A stretch of DNA of 64,000 nucleotides from GCA-003244245 sp050699435 (GCA_050699435.1 JBOHGM010000005.1:28289-92288); one strand, 5' to 3'; positions 35,760 through 44,904 are shown, numbered from the stretch's first letter. The notes: generated by a model not told the origin, from the sequence alone. Numbers and translations: made by a program.

Positions 35760-36368
35760 GTCAGCGTCCTCCTATGGCTACCCTGATACCTTTCGCTGCC
35801 GCAGACGCTGGGTCCCTGAACGACCCGTGAGCATACATCTCCGGAAGCTGAGCCCGAACCCATGGGGGTGGCACCCGGAATCACAACTCCGACCCCCAGC
35901 CGCATGCTCACTGGCGTACGCGGTCAAACAACTGTGGTGCGTTGAAAGCTCATTGACCACACGGACGAACAGTCCTGTTCGCCCGAATACGATCACCTTC
36001 CTCCGAATCGTCCGGCAGAGGTATCCGGATCACCGGAGGACCGGACCTTTGTCACGATGAGTGTTCACCCGACAGCCCGCGCGGCGCAGCCCCAGAATCA
36101 GGTATTCTCGAAACTATTCCTTTGCGAGGCCGTGGCTCGCACGACACGGACACCGCCGACACGGGCAGGCACGACCGAACGCGTCCAACCTTGCGCGTCC
36201 GCACGATCACGGCCCGGTCGGTGAACACCCCACCGGTGCCGCTGCCGCAGCGGAGTCAGCCAGTATCAGACAATCTGACGTGGTTCAGGGCGTCCCGGAG
36301 CAGGGGTCGAGCTAGCCACGTCGCACAGGCAGGTGGTCATCGTTCAGCAGCCCGGTGGCAGGTATTCA
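35760..36368. other. 609-bp stretch with no supported gene
   Basis: Several open frames exist but none has a ribosome-binding site, typical codon use or recognisable translation. No repeats or strong hairpins noticed. Probably a decayed insertion region. Confidence 0.5.
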
Positions 36369-36611
36369 CTACGCCTGCATCTCGCGCCGCACGACATGCG
36401 CAGCGAGCGCTGCCCGGCACGACAGCCCGAGCTTGGCGAAGACGTGTTTGAGATGCGTCTCCACCGTGAGCCGGGACAGGTGCAGCGCGCCGGCGATCTC
36501 CTTGTTGGTCAGCCCCTCGGCGACGAGCCTGACGACCTTGAGCTCGGCCGGAGTCAGGCTGTCCCAGCACGAGACACCGTCGACCCGATGGCTATCGACA
36601 GACACGGACAT
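36369..36611 (-). CDS. Small LuxR-type HTH protein
   Basis: 80 residues. The LuxR/NarL DNA-binding fold is complete: LTPAELKVVRLVAEGLTNKE, IAGALHLSRLTVETHLKHVFAKLG. An in-frame TAG precedes ATG 36611 and GGGGGTAG lies just upstream, so it can be expressed as is. No sensor or receiver domain is attached, so it may be the tail of a lost regulator. Confidence 0.6.
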   Translation of the reverse strand: MSVSVDSHRVDGVSCWDSLTPAELKVVRLVAEGLTNKEIAGALHLSRLTVETHLKHVFAKLGLSCRAALAAHVVRREMQA

Positions 36612-36856
36612 CGCCTACCCCCGTCACACTCTCTGGCGCCGCTGCCGGCGCTGCGCACCCTCGCCATCGGGACCTCGCCTGTCTGTCACGACCACGACAC
36701 CCGGTGCGCCAGAGCTGCGATACCCCATGACGCGCAGCCAAGTTCGGGTGATCCCGGTCACGATCGCCACCGTGGAGCTGTCCCTGGCGAGCACGGCCTC
36801 GTAGAGGCATGCCCGCGCACCTGGTGGAGGACGACGCTCCAGAACGGCGGCGGTGT

Positions 36857-37483
36857 TCATGTGCGTGGGATCCGGCACCGGCAGCGTCCGCCTTCCGACG
36901 GGTCTGGCTCGCAGTTGGTGCTGGGCTCGTAGCTGCTGATGCTGCCGGTGGGGCTGGTATGTACGCGGCAGCACTCGGTGAGACGCTGACCCAGCTGGCG
37001 GCGAGCGCGCTGCACCCGCGACTTCATGCCAGAGACGCTGAGACCCACTGCGTGGGCGGCGTCGGTCTGGGTCTGCCCGTCGAGATCGACGGCGGTCACC
37101 GCCGAGCGGTACGGCTCGTCCAGTTGCTCGACGAGCGAGCGAAGGCACCCCGCGAGTTCGCGTTGCGCATCGTGGGGGTCGTCCGCGAACGGATCCTCCG
37201 CCAGACCCGCCGCGACGGGGTCATCGGCGTCGAGCCGACGCTGGCTGCGGCGGGTGCGGTAGTGGTCGATGATCACATTTCGCGCGACTCGATAAAGCCA
37301 TGCTGTGGGGTTCTCGACCTGGCCGTCCTTGTTCGTGACCAACCGGAGCAGCACGTCCTGGGTGAGATCGTCCGCGACGTCGGGACTCTCGACCCGGCGC
37401 GCAATGAACGCGTGCACTCGCGCGCGCACGGCGTCCAGCCCATCGTCGCGCGCGGCCGCCGCCGCTGCGGGTGTGACCATCAT
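36857..37483 (-). CDS. sigZ: ECF-type RNA polymerase sigma factor, SigZ-like
   Basis: 208 residues. Sigma-2 region: VHAFIARRVESPDVADDLTQDVLLRL and NPTAWLYRVARNVIIDHYR. Sigma-4 region: QLDEPYRSAVTAVDLDGQTQTDAAHAVGLSVSGMKSRVQRAR. The tail has several cysteines (ECCRV, CRCR). ATG 37483 overlaps the stop of the DUF2703 gene (ATGA), so the two form an operon. The Cys-rich partner suggests thiol or metal sensing, by inference. Confidence 0.85.
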   Translation of the reverse strand: MMVTPAAAAAARDDGLDAVRARVHAFIARRVESPDVADDLTQDVLLRLVTNKDGQVENPTAWLYRVARNVIIDHYRTRRSQRRLDADDPVAAGLAEDPFADDPHDAQRELAGCLRSLVEQLDEPYRSAVTAVDLDGQTQTDAAHAVGLSVSGMKSRVQRARRQLGQRLTECCRVHTSPTGSISSYEPSTNCEPDPSEGGRCRCRIPRT

Positions 37484-38103
37484 GGCGCTCCGAGCTCATC
37501 ATGACATCCGCAGGATGATGCCGATATGGTGCTGCCACAGCAGGCGGCCTTGTGCTCCGGTGGGCAACAGCTGGCTTGAGCGTCGGAGCTGCAACAGTCA
37601 AGGGCTGGCGCCTCGGCGGCGGCGGCGAAGTACTGGCGAAGGTTCTCTGGCAGCTCGCGTGGCTGCGGCCGCACCGGGTGTGGACTACTCGGGTCGCCAG
37701 CGGCATGGCGCATGATCGCTTCGACGATGAGACCAAGCGGTGGCTCGGTGCTCCGCTCGCCTCGGTAGATCCAGTCCCGGCAGTCGACGCCCCCGTCACA
37801 GGCACACGCCTCGCTGCACGTGTCGCAGCCGCTCTCGATCAGCTGGCCTGCGATGTCGACACCATTGATGCGGATCGTGGGGGAGCTGACGAAGCCGAGT
37901 TCTCGTGCCCGGGCCTCGTTCGAGACGAGGGTCTTGGTCACGTTGATTGCCACCCCGGCGGCGTCGAGAGCGGGGCGGGTCCGCGCGAGCGCCTCGAGCA
38001 GCGTCGCGTCGGTGGCTCGGCAGCGAGTGCAGGTGTCGAGGTCGAGGAACAGGAAATCGATCTGCAGCGTCCTGCCATTCGGGACAGTGGTCGGCTGGCT
38101 CAT
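37480..38103 (-). CDS. DUF2703 family Cys-rich protein
   Basis: 207 residues from ATG 38103. A thioredoxin-like N-terminus, FLFLDLDTCTRCRATDATL, carries a CxxC. It is followed by SSPTIRINGVDIAGQL, a cysteine cluster CDTCSEACACDGGVDC and a Cys-rich tail with three CC pairs. DUF2703 proteins are linked with metal/arsenic or mercury genes. It may act as the redox/metal-responsive partner of the SigZ-like factor translated right after it. Confidence 0.75.
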   Translation of the reverse strand: MSQPTTVPNGRTLQIDFLFLDLDTCTRCRATDATLLEALARTRPALDAAGVAINVTKTLVSNEARARELGFVSSPTIRINGVDIAGQLIESGCDTCSEACACDGGVDCRDWIYRGERSTEPPLGLIVEAIMRHAAGDPSSPHPVRPQPRELPENLRQYFAAAAEAPALDCCSSDAQASCCPPEHKAACCGSTISASSCGCHDELGAP

Positions 38104-38197
38104 GCTGGCTCCAGTGCGGTCGGGTTCGCTCCTGTAGACGAATCCGACCCGGGATGGACGCACGCGCCGCCTGCCACGGGCGTGGGCGACGCCGGAC

Positions 38198-38345
38198 GTG
38201 GCCACTCTCGACACCATCGCACTGACCCATCACCGGCCGATTCACCTGGGGTGGCTGGACTACGCCCAGCACTGCGGGTTCGCCACCGACCCAACTCGGG
38301 TGCGGCACGTGAAGCACAAGCCACGCGTGGAGCGCGCCGTGCACC
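38198..38345 (+). pseudogene. IS21-family transposase (IstA) fragment
   Basis: The frame reads QHCGFATDPTRVRHVKHKPRVERAV, matching the IstA motif before the conserved VERAV. It has no start, and ends where an IS5-like fragment in the opposite orientation begins. Confidence 0.55.
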
Positions 38346-38480
38346 GACCACTCCGGGCCCTGATCGCAATCTGCGCCGCGGCGCAATTCGTCGAGGATCG
38401 CAGCCCAGGTCCCATCGGCTGACCAGCGCCGATGCCAGTTGTACACGGTCTTCCAGTTCCCGTACTCAATGGGCAGATCC
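38340..38480 (-). pseudogene. IS5-family transposase fragment
   Basis: Minus-strand translation PIEYGNWKTVYNWHRRW and SADGTWAAILDELRRGAD is the typical N-terminal region of actinobacterial IS5-group transposases. Only about 45 residues remain. Confidence 0.65.
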
Positions 38481-38685
38481 CGCCGCGGCGACCCGGTCCG
38501 AGTCCGCCAGGAGGCGTGCGGTGTAGTCCACTTGCGCGAGACCGATCTGCGAGGAGCGCAGGGTCAGAACACCACCTGCATGAAACAACATATCAGCCGC
38601 TCTGGCTGGTTTTGGAACCCGACGGCCCAGATCAGTTAACATTGTTTTACGCGATATTGAAGGACGGTATTCCCCGCTTCGGGTG

Positions 38686-39441
38686 CTATGGGTTGACGAG
38701 TTTAGAGCCGTGGTCGAAGCTGCTCCAGCGAGCAAAATGACCTGGTGAGTACACGACAACGTTTCCGTCATTCTGGACCTCTAATACCGAGTCCGAGTAA
38801 CTAGTGTCTGTCGCCCATACCGGAACGTTACCCGGGGCGATGACGACAAAGTTTCCATCAGATTGCATCAGGGCAACGGAGTTGGGTCGGAACGTGTTAC
38901 TCGACCATACCGGCTGATTCCCGGGAGCACGCTGCACCAGGTTTCCGTCCAGTTGCATCACCAGCACAAAACGCCCGTCGGGGGAGTGAAGCTGTTCCCC
39001 CGGAGTCAACTGCTCTCTTGGGTGAAGGGCGACCCGGGTGGTCGGGGCAACGGCTGCAGGGGCTGGCACGCCAGGTGTGGCGCCATTCGTTACCGGCGGT
39101 GGTGGTGTTTCGGGCCTAGCCTGGGGTGAATCAAATTGTTCCCCAGGAACCAACCGCTCTCCCGGGCCAACCGCCGTTCGCCCGCTCTTGGCATCAGTTG
39201 TAAGGGCGGGCGTGGTGGATGGGGATCCAATCACCACCGGTTGCGATGGCACCTCGGACCCCGCCCGAGGCTCTGTCGTCGCCGCTGGCGCTGGGATGTC
39301 GGTCGTTGGAGTACCTGCTGTGGGTGTGTCGTCGAGCAGCCCGAACATGCCTGTGACCGCTGCGGCGACGATAGCGCCCAGTGCCGCAACCACGGCCGCA
39401 ATGACCACGCCATTCCTAGAACTCATCGGTCGCATGTCCAT
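38686..39441 (-). CDS. Membrane-anchored bulb-type (mannose-binding) lectin protein
   Basis: 251 residues. A membrane anchor lies at about 12-35, then a Pro/Thr-rich stalk to about residue 140. The C-terminal B-lectin domain has three repeats with the QxDGNxV pattern: MQLDGNLVQRAPGNQPVWSS, MQSDGNFVVIAPGN, VQNDGNVVVYSPGH. Bulb-lectin domains bind mannose-type sugars. Two related segments (GERLVPGEQFDSP, REQLTPGEQLHSP) precede it. Likely a cell-surface sugar-binding protein. ATG 39441 or 39426. Confidence 0.8.
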   Translation of the reverse strand: MDMRPMSSRNGVVIAAVVAALGAIVAAAVTGMFGLLDDTPTAGTPTTDIPAPAATTEPRAGSEVPSQPVVIGSPSTTPALTTDAKSGRTAVGPGERLVPGEQFDSPQARPETPPPPVTNGATPGVPAPAAVAPTTRVALHPREQLTPGEQLHSPDGRFVLVMQLDGNLVQRAPGNQPVWSSNTFRPNSVALMQSDGNFVVIAPGNVPVWATDTSYSDSVLEVQNDGNVVVYSPGHFARWSSFDHGSKLVNP

Positions 39442-39899
39442 TCGTTCGTCGTCGACACGTATAGCGAAGCCCGTGTAGACGTTGCATGTACTCTATCGGC
39501 GGCTCATGATCGGGCGTTACGCGAGCGTTGGCGATTTGACCCATTGCTAGGCTCGCAACCCGAGCGGGATGCAAGGGGGCAAACATTCAGCCGGTGTGCT
39601 GATGTTCGTGCTGGTGACAGGGTGTAGTTTCCCGACGGATTTTGTGCTGGTCGGGGAGATGTGTCTTCGGTTGCTTGGTCAGGGGGTTGAGGATGGGGTG
39701 GCATCCAGGTTCTTCCCAGGATGGTCTCGCGCAGGGCGGTCATCCTGTTGTGGCCGTGTTTGGCTGCGGTGGGAGTGGTATCCGCGGATGGTGTAGCGGT
39801 CTTGGGTGCGGTCTTCGTTGGTCAGTCGCCCGGAGATGTTCTGCTGGACCTCGGCGGGGACGTTGGTCGGGTTGCTGTACTACCTGGCCTCACGCGGAA
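39442..39899. other. 458-bp stretch without a supported gene
   Basis: Between the lectin gene and the broken TPR regulator. Frames are present on both strands but none is recognisable. The right part may be the decayed 3' end of the regulator. Confidence 0.4.
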
Positions 39900-40480
39900 G
39901 TGCTGCCGCGGGTAGCACGATGCGGTTGAGCTGCTGCTGGTGCGGGTCGGATTTGATCTGTGCGGCGAGTCGGCGGGCGTGGGTGAGCGCGGCGTCTCGG
40001 TCGCCAGCGGTGGTGGTCGTAGGCGAGGTCGACCAGCAGGCGGCTGCGGGCGCGGACGAACGCGGCGGGGAGCGGGGCAAGAGCGTCGGTGAGTTGGCCT
40101 ATCGCGTCCGGTGCGCCGATGCGCGTGAGGGCGTGGCCGCGTCAGCGGTCAAGATGCGAGTCGGCCAGGAAAAGGAACGGCAGTTCCGGGTCGACGGAAT
40201 TGACCGGGAGGAGTGCGTCGGTGGTGTCGAAGGCCCGCCGCGCGTCAGCGGCGTGGCCGGCTGCGGCGAGGGCTTCGCCGTGGGCGGCGGCGAGCCGGGA
40301 TCGTAGGTCGGTCGCTTCCGGGTCCTCCTCGGGTTCGTCGGGGAAGCCGAGTTCGGCGTCTGGTCGGCTGTAGATCTCGCGGAACAGCCGCCGGTAGACC
40401 TCGCTCGGTCTCCTTCCCGTTCTCCCATCGCGACAGCTTGGTTTCAGACTCGCCTTGCTCGCGATTGGCACTCCGATCTT
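39900..40480 (-). pseudogene. Broken XRE/TPR-type transcriptional regulator
   Basis: The minus-strand frame PSEVYRRLFREIYSRPDAELGF is the segment that follows the HTH in actinobacterial XRE-TPR regulators, and TPR-like helices follow. The HTH itself is lost. A TGA at 40142 replaces the expected Trp codon (LDR-stop-RGHALTRIG), and homology shifts frame again near 40020 (GDRDAALTHARRLAAQI). It was probably truncated by the adjacent IS110 element. Confidence 0.7.
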
Positions 40481-40504
40481 GCTAAGTGTCAAGCGGCGGT
40501 TGGT

Positions 40505-41275
40505 TCAGGCCGTGTGTCGGGTGTTGGGAAGGCCGTGGCCTCGCTGTAGGTCTGGCCGGTTTGTAGGCAGTGATAGAGGCAACCGAGCAGGCGGTTGAAC
40601 ACGGTTGCGCAGGGCGGCGGCGTGGCGGTCTCCGTGCTCGCGGCGGCGGTAGTAGAGGGCGCTGGCTCCAGGTGAGTGCGCGGCGGCGACGAACGCCCAG
40701 ACGAAGTCGGCAGCAGTCAGCCGGTCGTTTTTCACTCTCCGGTGGGTGACCGACAGGCTGCGGCCGGAGGCCCTGGTGACCGGTGCTGAGCCGGCGTAGG
40801 CCTGGAGCGATCGGGCGTCGGCGAAGCGGTCGTGGTCGTCGCCGATCTCGGTCAGCACGCGGGCGCCGGTCATGTCGCCGAGGCCGGTGAAGCTGGTGAT
40901 GATCTGGTAGTCGGGGTGTTGGGCGAACGCCTCGGCTGTGGCCTGGCCGAGCTGATCGACGCTGACGCACTCGGTGTCGAGGGTGGCCAGCAGCCGCAGG
41001 ACCTGGGCGCCCATGGTCTCCTCGACCAGCGGGTCTTGGCGCAGGCGCGGCTGCCGTAGGGCCTCGTGCAGCCTGACGGCGAGCGGGTCGGCCCCGCGTT
41101 TGCGGCCTCCGCGGCGCAGCGCGGCGGCGATGCGAGCCCTGGTCAGCTTCACCGCGACCGCCGGGGTCGGCGCGATGGCCAGTACCGCGCGGGGGTCCGC
41201 GCTGGCCAGGTTGGTGGCGTTACCGCCGGCGAAGGCCGCCAGGAAGCCAGGCATGAGCACAGCGCGCCAGGCCAC
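40505..41275 (-). pseudogene. IS110-family transposase, C-terminal part, frameshifted
   Basis: The Transposase_20 domain is clear: IITSFTGLGDMTGARVLTEIGD, SLQAYAGSAPVTRASG, RVKNDRLTAADFVWAF, SPGASALYYRRR. After HAAALRN the reading frame shifts, losing the usual NRLLGCLYHCLQTGQTY end. The N-terminal DEDD (RuvC-like) half is missing. Confidence 0.85.
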
Positions 41276-41709
41276 CCAGCACCGCGCCGCGCCCGTCTGC
41301 CGAAAAGGGATTCGCTCCCGGAAGAGGACCAGGCATCAGCGCGATACCGGGCTTGCCGAACAACCCGATCCCGGACACGCCGCCCGTCTGTGGAGAGGGC
41401 TCAACCGTCCCGAGTCTTGACCAGGCATCCATGGCCAGGATCGGATCGTTCGGCACTCATTAGATCTTGACAATTGCTCGGGTCGGGTCCAGCGTCGGTG
41501 GGGGTTGGTTGACCGAGTTCCTCGGACGGCGCGTCCACCCGGCGTCAATCAGTGAACTCGACACTCAGAATGCTGCGGTGCTTGTCGGGAACCGGTCCAG
41601 CTCACCGCGCTCCACCGCGCAGATCTGCGCCGCTGGACATGATCACCAGAAGGTACCTGCGACCTTGCCTGGAGTCTGGGTACAGGTATCGGCCAAAACA
41701 AGCGTGTCA
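41276..41709. other. Spacer between IS110 remnant and toxin operator
   Basis: No supported gene. A minus-strand frame at 41220-41456 has no recognisable sequence. It may contain the decayed end of the IS110 element. Confidence 0.4.
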
Positions 41710-41728
41710 TGTAGCACAATGTGTTACA
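41710..41728. promoter_or_regulatory. Palindromic operator of the toxin/RHH-antitoxin operon
   Basis: TGTAGCACA-A-TGTGTTACA: nine-base arms with one mismatch, 9 bp before the GTG of the toxin-like gene. Position and symmetry fit an autoregulatory site for the ribbon-helix-helix antitoxin downstream. Confidence 0.7.
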
Positions 41729-41737
41729 GTGGGGGAC

Positions 41738-42045
41738 GTGGTCGGTAAGCTGTGGTGGGACGACGGGGACGCCGCACACATCCGCAGCCGCTCGGTCCGC
41801 TATCCCGGCGCGATCGACATCGAACCGGACTGGACCCTGGAGGCCGCCGATGATCCACACCACGCGCTGCGCACTCCCGATCCGAAAAGCCTGGTGGGCT
41901 ACACCCGGATCATCGGCTACTCGCCCAGCGCCGGGTTCGTGCTCACGTGATCATCGATCCACAGGACAGCTCCGGTGTCACCGCGTGGAAGGCACGCGGG
42001 GTCGACCTCCGGGACTACCTCGATGGCAGGGAGGCCCACTCATGA
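41738..42045 (+). pseudogene. Toxin-like gene with a single-base frameshift
   Basis: GTG 41738 opens VGKLWWDDGDAAHIRSRSV and continues to GYSPSAGFVLT, then TGA (41948-41950). The homologous frame resumes at 41947 as VIIDPQDSSGVTAWKARG and ends at 42045, overlapping the antitoxin ATG (ATGA). One lost base explains both parts. About 100 residues intact would match small BrnT-like toxins paired with RHH proteins. Family call tentative. Confidence 0.65.
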
Positions 42046-42374
42046 CCGACACCACCAAGGACGCCCGGTCTGCCCGTCGAGCCCGCCATGCTGCGATCCT
42101 GGCCGAGGTCGCCCACGAAGAAGCAGAAGCCGCCGAGGCCGAGAGCGCCGAGCAGGCCGGGGCTCTGGACATTCCGCTGCACCTGCGCATCGACCGGGAA
42201 CTCGACGCGCAACTGCGCAGCCGCGCACTCGCCGAGCAGATCCCCACCTCCGCGCTGGTTCGCCGATTGCTGCGCCAAGCCATACACGAACAACGATCCA
42301 GCGAGCTCACCGCATCCGAGGTCGAACAGATCGCTCGCCGCGTCGCCCGGGAAGAAGTCCACGGCACTCGCTGA
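42042..42374 (+). CDS. Ribbon-helix-helix (CopG-like) antitoxin
   Basis: 110 residues. An Ala/Glu-rich N-terminal helix precedes the RHH fold: PLHLRIDRELDAQLRSRALAE, IPTSALVRRLLRQAI. ATG 42042 overlaps the toxin stop. It probably binds the palindrome at 41710. Since the toxin is frameshifted, it would be an orphan antitoxin that can still protect the cell from related toxins. Confidence 0.75.
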   Translation: MTDTTKDARSARRARHAAILAEVAHEEAEAAEAESAEQAGALDIPLHLRIDRELDAQLRSRALAEQIPTSALVRRLLRQAIHEQRSSELTASEVEQIARRVAREEVHGTR

Positions 42375-42548
42375 TTCGGTTGTCGAGGCCCTACGCCTTC
42401 TTCGGCGTCGGTAGGTCGGGCGTCCCCACCGGGCTGTGTCTCAGGTTCTATGTCATCCACAGCCCAGTATCGTGCCAGCTGGTCTTTGCCAGTCAGGGCA
42501 CTGGGAGGACATACGCATGAAGTGGGTCATCCACTTACTCACTGTCCG

Positions 42549-42912
42549 ATGGTCGGAGTTACGGGCGCCATCAACAGCACCCGGGAGACCTACCTCGGCT
42601 ACATCGAGCGGACGATCAAACCGGTCCTCGGTTCGACGTCGATCACCAAGCTCTCGCCATGCCATCTGGAGACCCTGTACGCGCAGCTGCGACGCTGTGG
42701 CCGCACGCGTACACGCCAATGGCCGCCTCCACGGTCCTGCAGATCCACTCGATCATCAGCGGCGCACTCTCGGCGACGGTGCGGTGGGAGTGGCTGGGGT
42801 ACCACACTGCGCGACCGCGCAGTGGCCGAGGTGGAAGCCAAAGCCCGACCCGCCGTCGCCTGACGAGCCGCCAGGCTGCTCGATGAGGCTTTCTGGATGG
42901 ACGAGGACTGGG
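42549..42912 (+). pseudogene. Tyrosine-integrase remnant 1 (multi-frameshifted)
   Basis: The piece TRETYLGYIERTIKPVLGSTS is the core-binding domain. After a shift, STVLQIHSIISGALSATVRWEW continues it, and a last shift gives DPPSPDEPP...FWMDEDWG. These are successive parts of one integrase broken by at least two frameshifts and ending before the catalytic domain. It ends about 100 bp before a tRNA-Arg 3' copy. Confidence 0.75.
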
Positions 42913-42927
42913 GCATTATGATCATTC

Positions 42928-42938
42928 GTGGTGCGAAC
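42928..42938 (+). repeat. GTGGTGCGAAC arm-like site 1
   Basis: First of four copies of this 11-mer around the tRNA-Arg attachment cores; others are at 44681 (+), 44894 (-) and 46670 (-). It lies 86 bp left of the core at 43014. Confidence 0.6.
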
Positions 42939-43013
42939 TGCAGGCCACGTGAGCACACCAGCGCGAAACCCGGACCATGCGGTCCATCGCGTTTCCGCTG
43001 GTCAAAAGTGGTT

Positions 43014-43054
43014 CCCCCGGCAGGATTCGAACCTGCGACACCGGCTTTAGGAGA
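43014..43054 (-). repeat. Partial copy of tRNA-Arg(CCT) 3' end (attachment-site relic 1)
   Basis: Identical to the 3' part of the functional tRNA at 46735-46775 except one base (G for C at 43043). The 5' half of the tRNA is absent, so it is an integration footprint and not a gene. Confidence 0.85.
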
Positions 43055-43213
43055 CCGGCACCACGCATGCGTACGTCCCGCAGACCCAACAGGTCGGGGA
43101 TCGACCCGGCGCGCGCCGCCCACAAGGAGGGTGTCGCGGGGTTGCTCCTCGCGGAGGGTGCGCGCGGCGCGGTGCAATGGGCTGCCCGCCGATGGGTGGG
43201 TAAGGTGGCGGCC

Positions 43214-43534
43214 ATGTCCACCGCCGCCGACGCCGCCCACGAGCCGGCCCAACCGCTGCCCCCCGGTAGCAGCCCGCAGGCGATCCGCGCAGCCCTGCTG
43301 CCTGAAGAGGTCGGCAACTTCGACCGGGAATACCGCCGTGAGATGGCCACAGCCATCGAAACGCTCGACCTCACACCGGTGATCGAGATGCTGGCGCGCT
43401 GGCAACTGGTGGCCAGGTCAAGCCAAGACCCCCAGGCCCACCGGCGGATGCTCGCCCACGCCGCCATCCTTAACGCCGGCGGCGACATACCACGAACCCC
43501 TTGGGAAGAAACCAAAGCACGATTGGGCTTGTAG
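43214..43534 (+). CDS. DUF6247-like antitoxin
   Basis: 106 residues from ATG 43214. The motif PLPPGSSPQAIRAALLPEEVGNFDREYRREM is characteristic of DUF6247, a family paired with RelE/ParE-like toxins in actinobacteria. The gene directly abuts the toxin-like gene. ATG chosen inside a longer frame because it begins the conserved region. Confidence 0.7.
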   Translation: MSTAADAAHEPAQPLPPGSSPQAIRAALLPEEVGNFDREYRREMATAIETLDLTPVIEMLARWQLVARSSQDPQAHRRMLAHAAILNAGGDIPRTPWEETKARLGL

Positions 43535-43789
43535 GTGTACATCGTTGACACCGACGACGACGTAGACGAGCAAATCGCCGCCCTACCCGCCAAAGCACTC
43601 CCCTTCTTCGCCGAACTCATGACGCTGCTCGAACTAAGCCCATGGGCCGGCGAAAGCTACGACCGAGAACAACCTAACGCCAACATGCGCACACACCCCT
43701 TCGGAGCTGCTGGCGAAGGCTTCATCATCTATCTGATATTGGAGCTAGAACGACGTGTCAGCATCTTGCGCGTCGTCTGGCTCGACTAA
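43535..43789 (+). CDS. RelE/ParE-like toxin
   Basis: 84 residues from GTG 43535, immediately after the TAG of the antitoxin. Compact alpha/beta: VDEQIAALPAKALPFFAELMTLLE, then HPFGAAGEGFIIYLIL and RVSILRVVWLD, the end strand typical of ParE/RelE toxins. Likely an mRNA interferase or gyrase inhibitor. The only apparently intact toxin-antitoxin pair in this island. Confidence 0.65.
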   Translation: MYIVDTDDDVDEQIAALPAKALPFFAELMTLLELSPWAGESYDREQPNANMRTHPFGAAGEGFIIYLILELERRVSILRVVWLD

Positions 43790-43910
43790 CCCTGCCCTTG
43801 CCGACAACCTCATCCGCGCTGGTCAGAGCCGGTGTGCAGTGATGGCGACTGCAGTCGTGCGAGCGGGCACTCTCACGCGGCTGGTGATCAGCATGGCAGG
43901 ATGATCAACC

Positions 43911-44430
43911 GTGTTGCTGCGACTGACCTACCTGGGTATGAGGAACGCGTTTGCGTTGCTGCGTCTGCTGTCGATGAGCGATCGAGACAAAGACATCGAG
44001 ATCCTCGCACTGCGGCACCAGATTACGGTGCTGGAACGGCAACTCGGTCGGCAGAAGGTGCGGTTCGCTCCGGCTGATGGGGCGTTCCTGGCGGCGTTGC
44101 TGCACCGGCTTCCGCTGAACCTGCTGCGCAGGCTGCGGCTCCTGGTGCGTCCGGACACGGTCCTGCGCTGGCACCGCGATCTGCTCGCACGACGCCACGC
44201 CGCCCAGTCCCGGCCCCAGCGCCCAGGCCGACCACGGACCGTGCGCTCCGTCCGTGGCCTGGCCCTGCGCCTGGCGAAGGTGAACCGCCACTGAGGGTAT
44301 CGCAGAATCCACGGCGAACTACTCGTGCTGGGAGTGAAGGTCGCCGCATCCACCGTCTGGGAGATGCTGAAACAGGCCGGGATCGACCCAGCGCCCGAAC
44401 GACGCCGCCGAAACGCCACAAGATCGAGAT
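43911..44430 (+). pseudogene. IS3-like (integrase-core) transposase, N-terminal remnant
   Basis: The translation contains DKDIEILALRHQITVLERQLG and RPDTVLRWHRDLLARRHA. It meets TGA (44292-44294), with homology continuing in frame: GYRRIHGELLVLGVKVAASTVWEMLKQAGIDPAPE. It then changes frame. The DDE catalytic domain is absent. Confidence 0.75.
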
Positions 44431-44680
44431 TGTCATCGATGAGCAGTTCGGTAAGTCCGCGATAACGCTGACTGACGCTGCGCGGCCCTGGACTGGCCCT
44501 GGACTCCCCTGGGCAACCTGTCCGCGCAGTGGCCGACGGCGGACCACCGCACTATCGAGAGGTCCGGACCTGCGGGACATCAGGCTCACCCTGGAGGACA
44601 CCAACACTCGCCATCGGTTGGCGCCCACTATGTGGACACATCCTAGTTCCTGGTCCCACAAAGCGAGATCGTGATCAAAC

Positions 44681-44691
44681 GTGGTGCGAAC
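44681..44691 (+). repeat. GTGGTGCGAAC arm-like site 2
   Basis: It lies 80 bp left of the tRNA-Arg copy at 44761, the same spacing as site 1 from its own core. Flanking bases are also similar (CAGCGCGAA follows about 25 bp later in both). Confidence 0.6.
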
Positions 44692-44760
44692 TGCAGTCCA
44701 TCCGAATGCGCCAGCGCGAATCCAACGACCTGGGCGGTCACGTTTCTGCAGGTCAGGGCG

Positions 44761-44802
44761 TGCCCCCGGCAGGATTCGAACCTGCGACACCCGCTTTAGG
44801 AG
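44761..44802 (-). repeat. Copy of tRNA-Arg(CCT) 3' end (attachment-site relic 2)
   Basis: 42 bp identical to 46734-46775 of the functional tRNA, ending abruptly in the anticodon loop. This defines the likely attachment core. Confidence 0.9.
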
Positions 44803-44893
44803 TGTTCGCAACCGCCATTAGTAAGGTCTTCTGCCAGCTAATACAGTTCGCGGTGACGCGCATGAGTTGCCACTGTGGCTGCTTTCTACCCGA

Positions 44894-44904
44894 GTTCGCA
44901 CCAC
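44894..44904 (-). repeat. GTGGTGCGAAC arm-like site 3 (inverted)
   Basis: It lies 92 bp right of the core at 44761-44802 in opposite orientation to site 2, so this core is flanked by an inverted pair, as in phage attP sites. Confidence 0.6.

Noticed and set aside
36624..37148. 174-aa minus-strand frame overlapping the SigZ-like gene
   Set aside because: Its first part is the SigZ gene in the wrong frame and the rest has no recognisable sequence.
43014..43080. Functional tRNA on the minus strand
   Set aside because: Only the 3' half is present; the 5' acceptor and D-arm are missing and the anticodon stem is mismatched.
44761..44830. Second functional tRNA-Arg
   Set aside because: Identity to the true tRNA ends in the anticodon loop at 44802; the remaining sequence does not fold.
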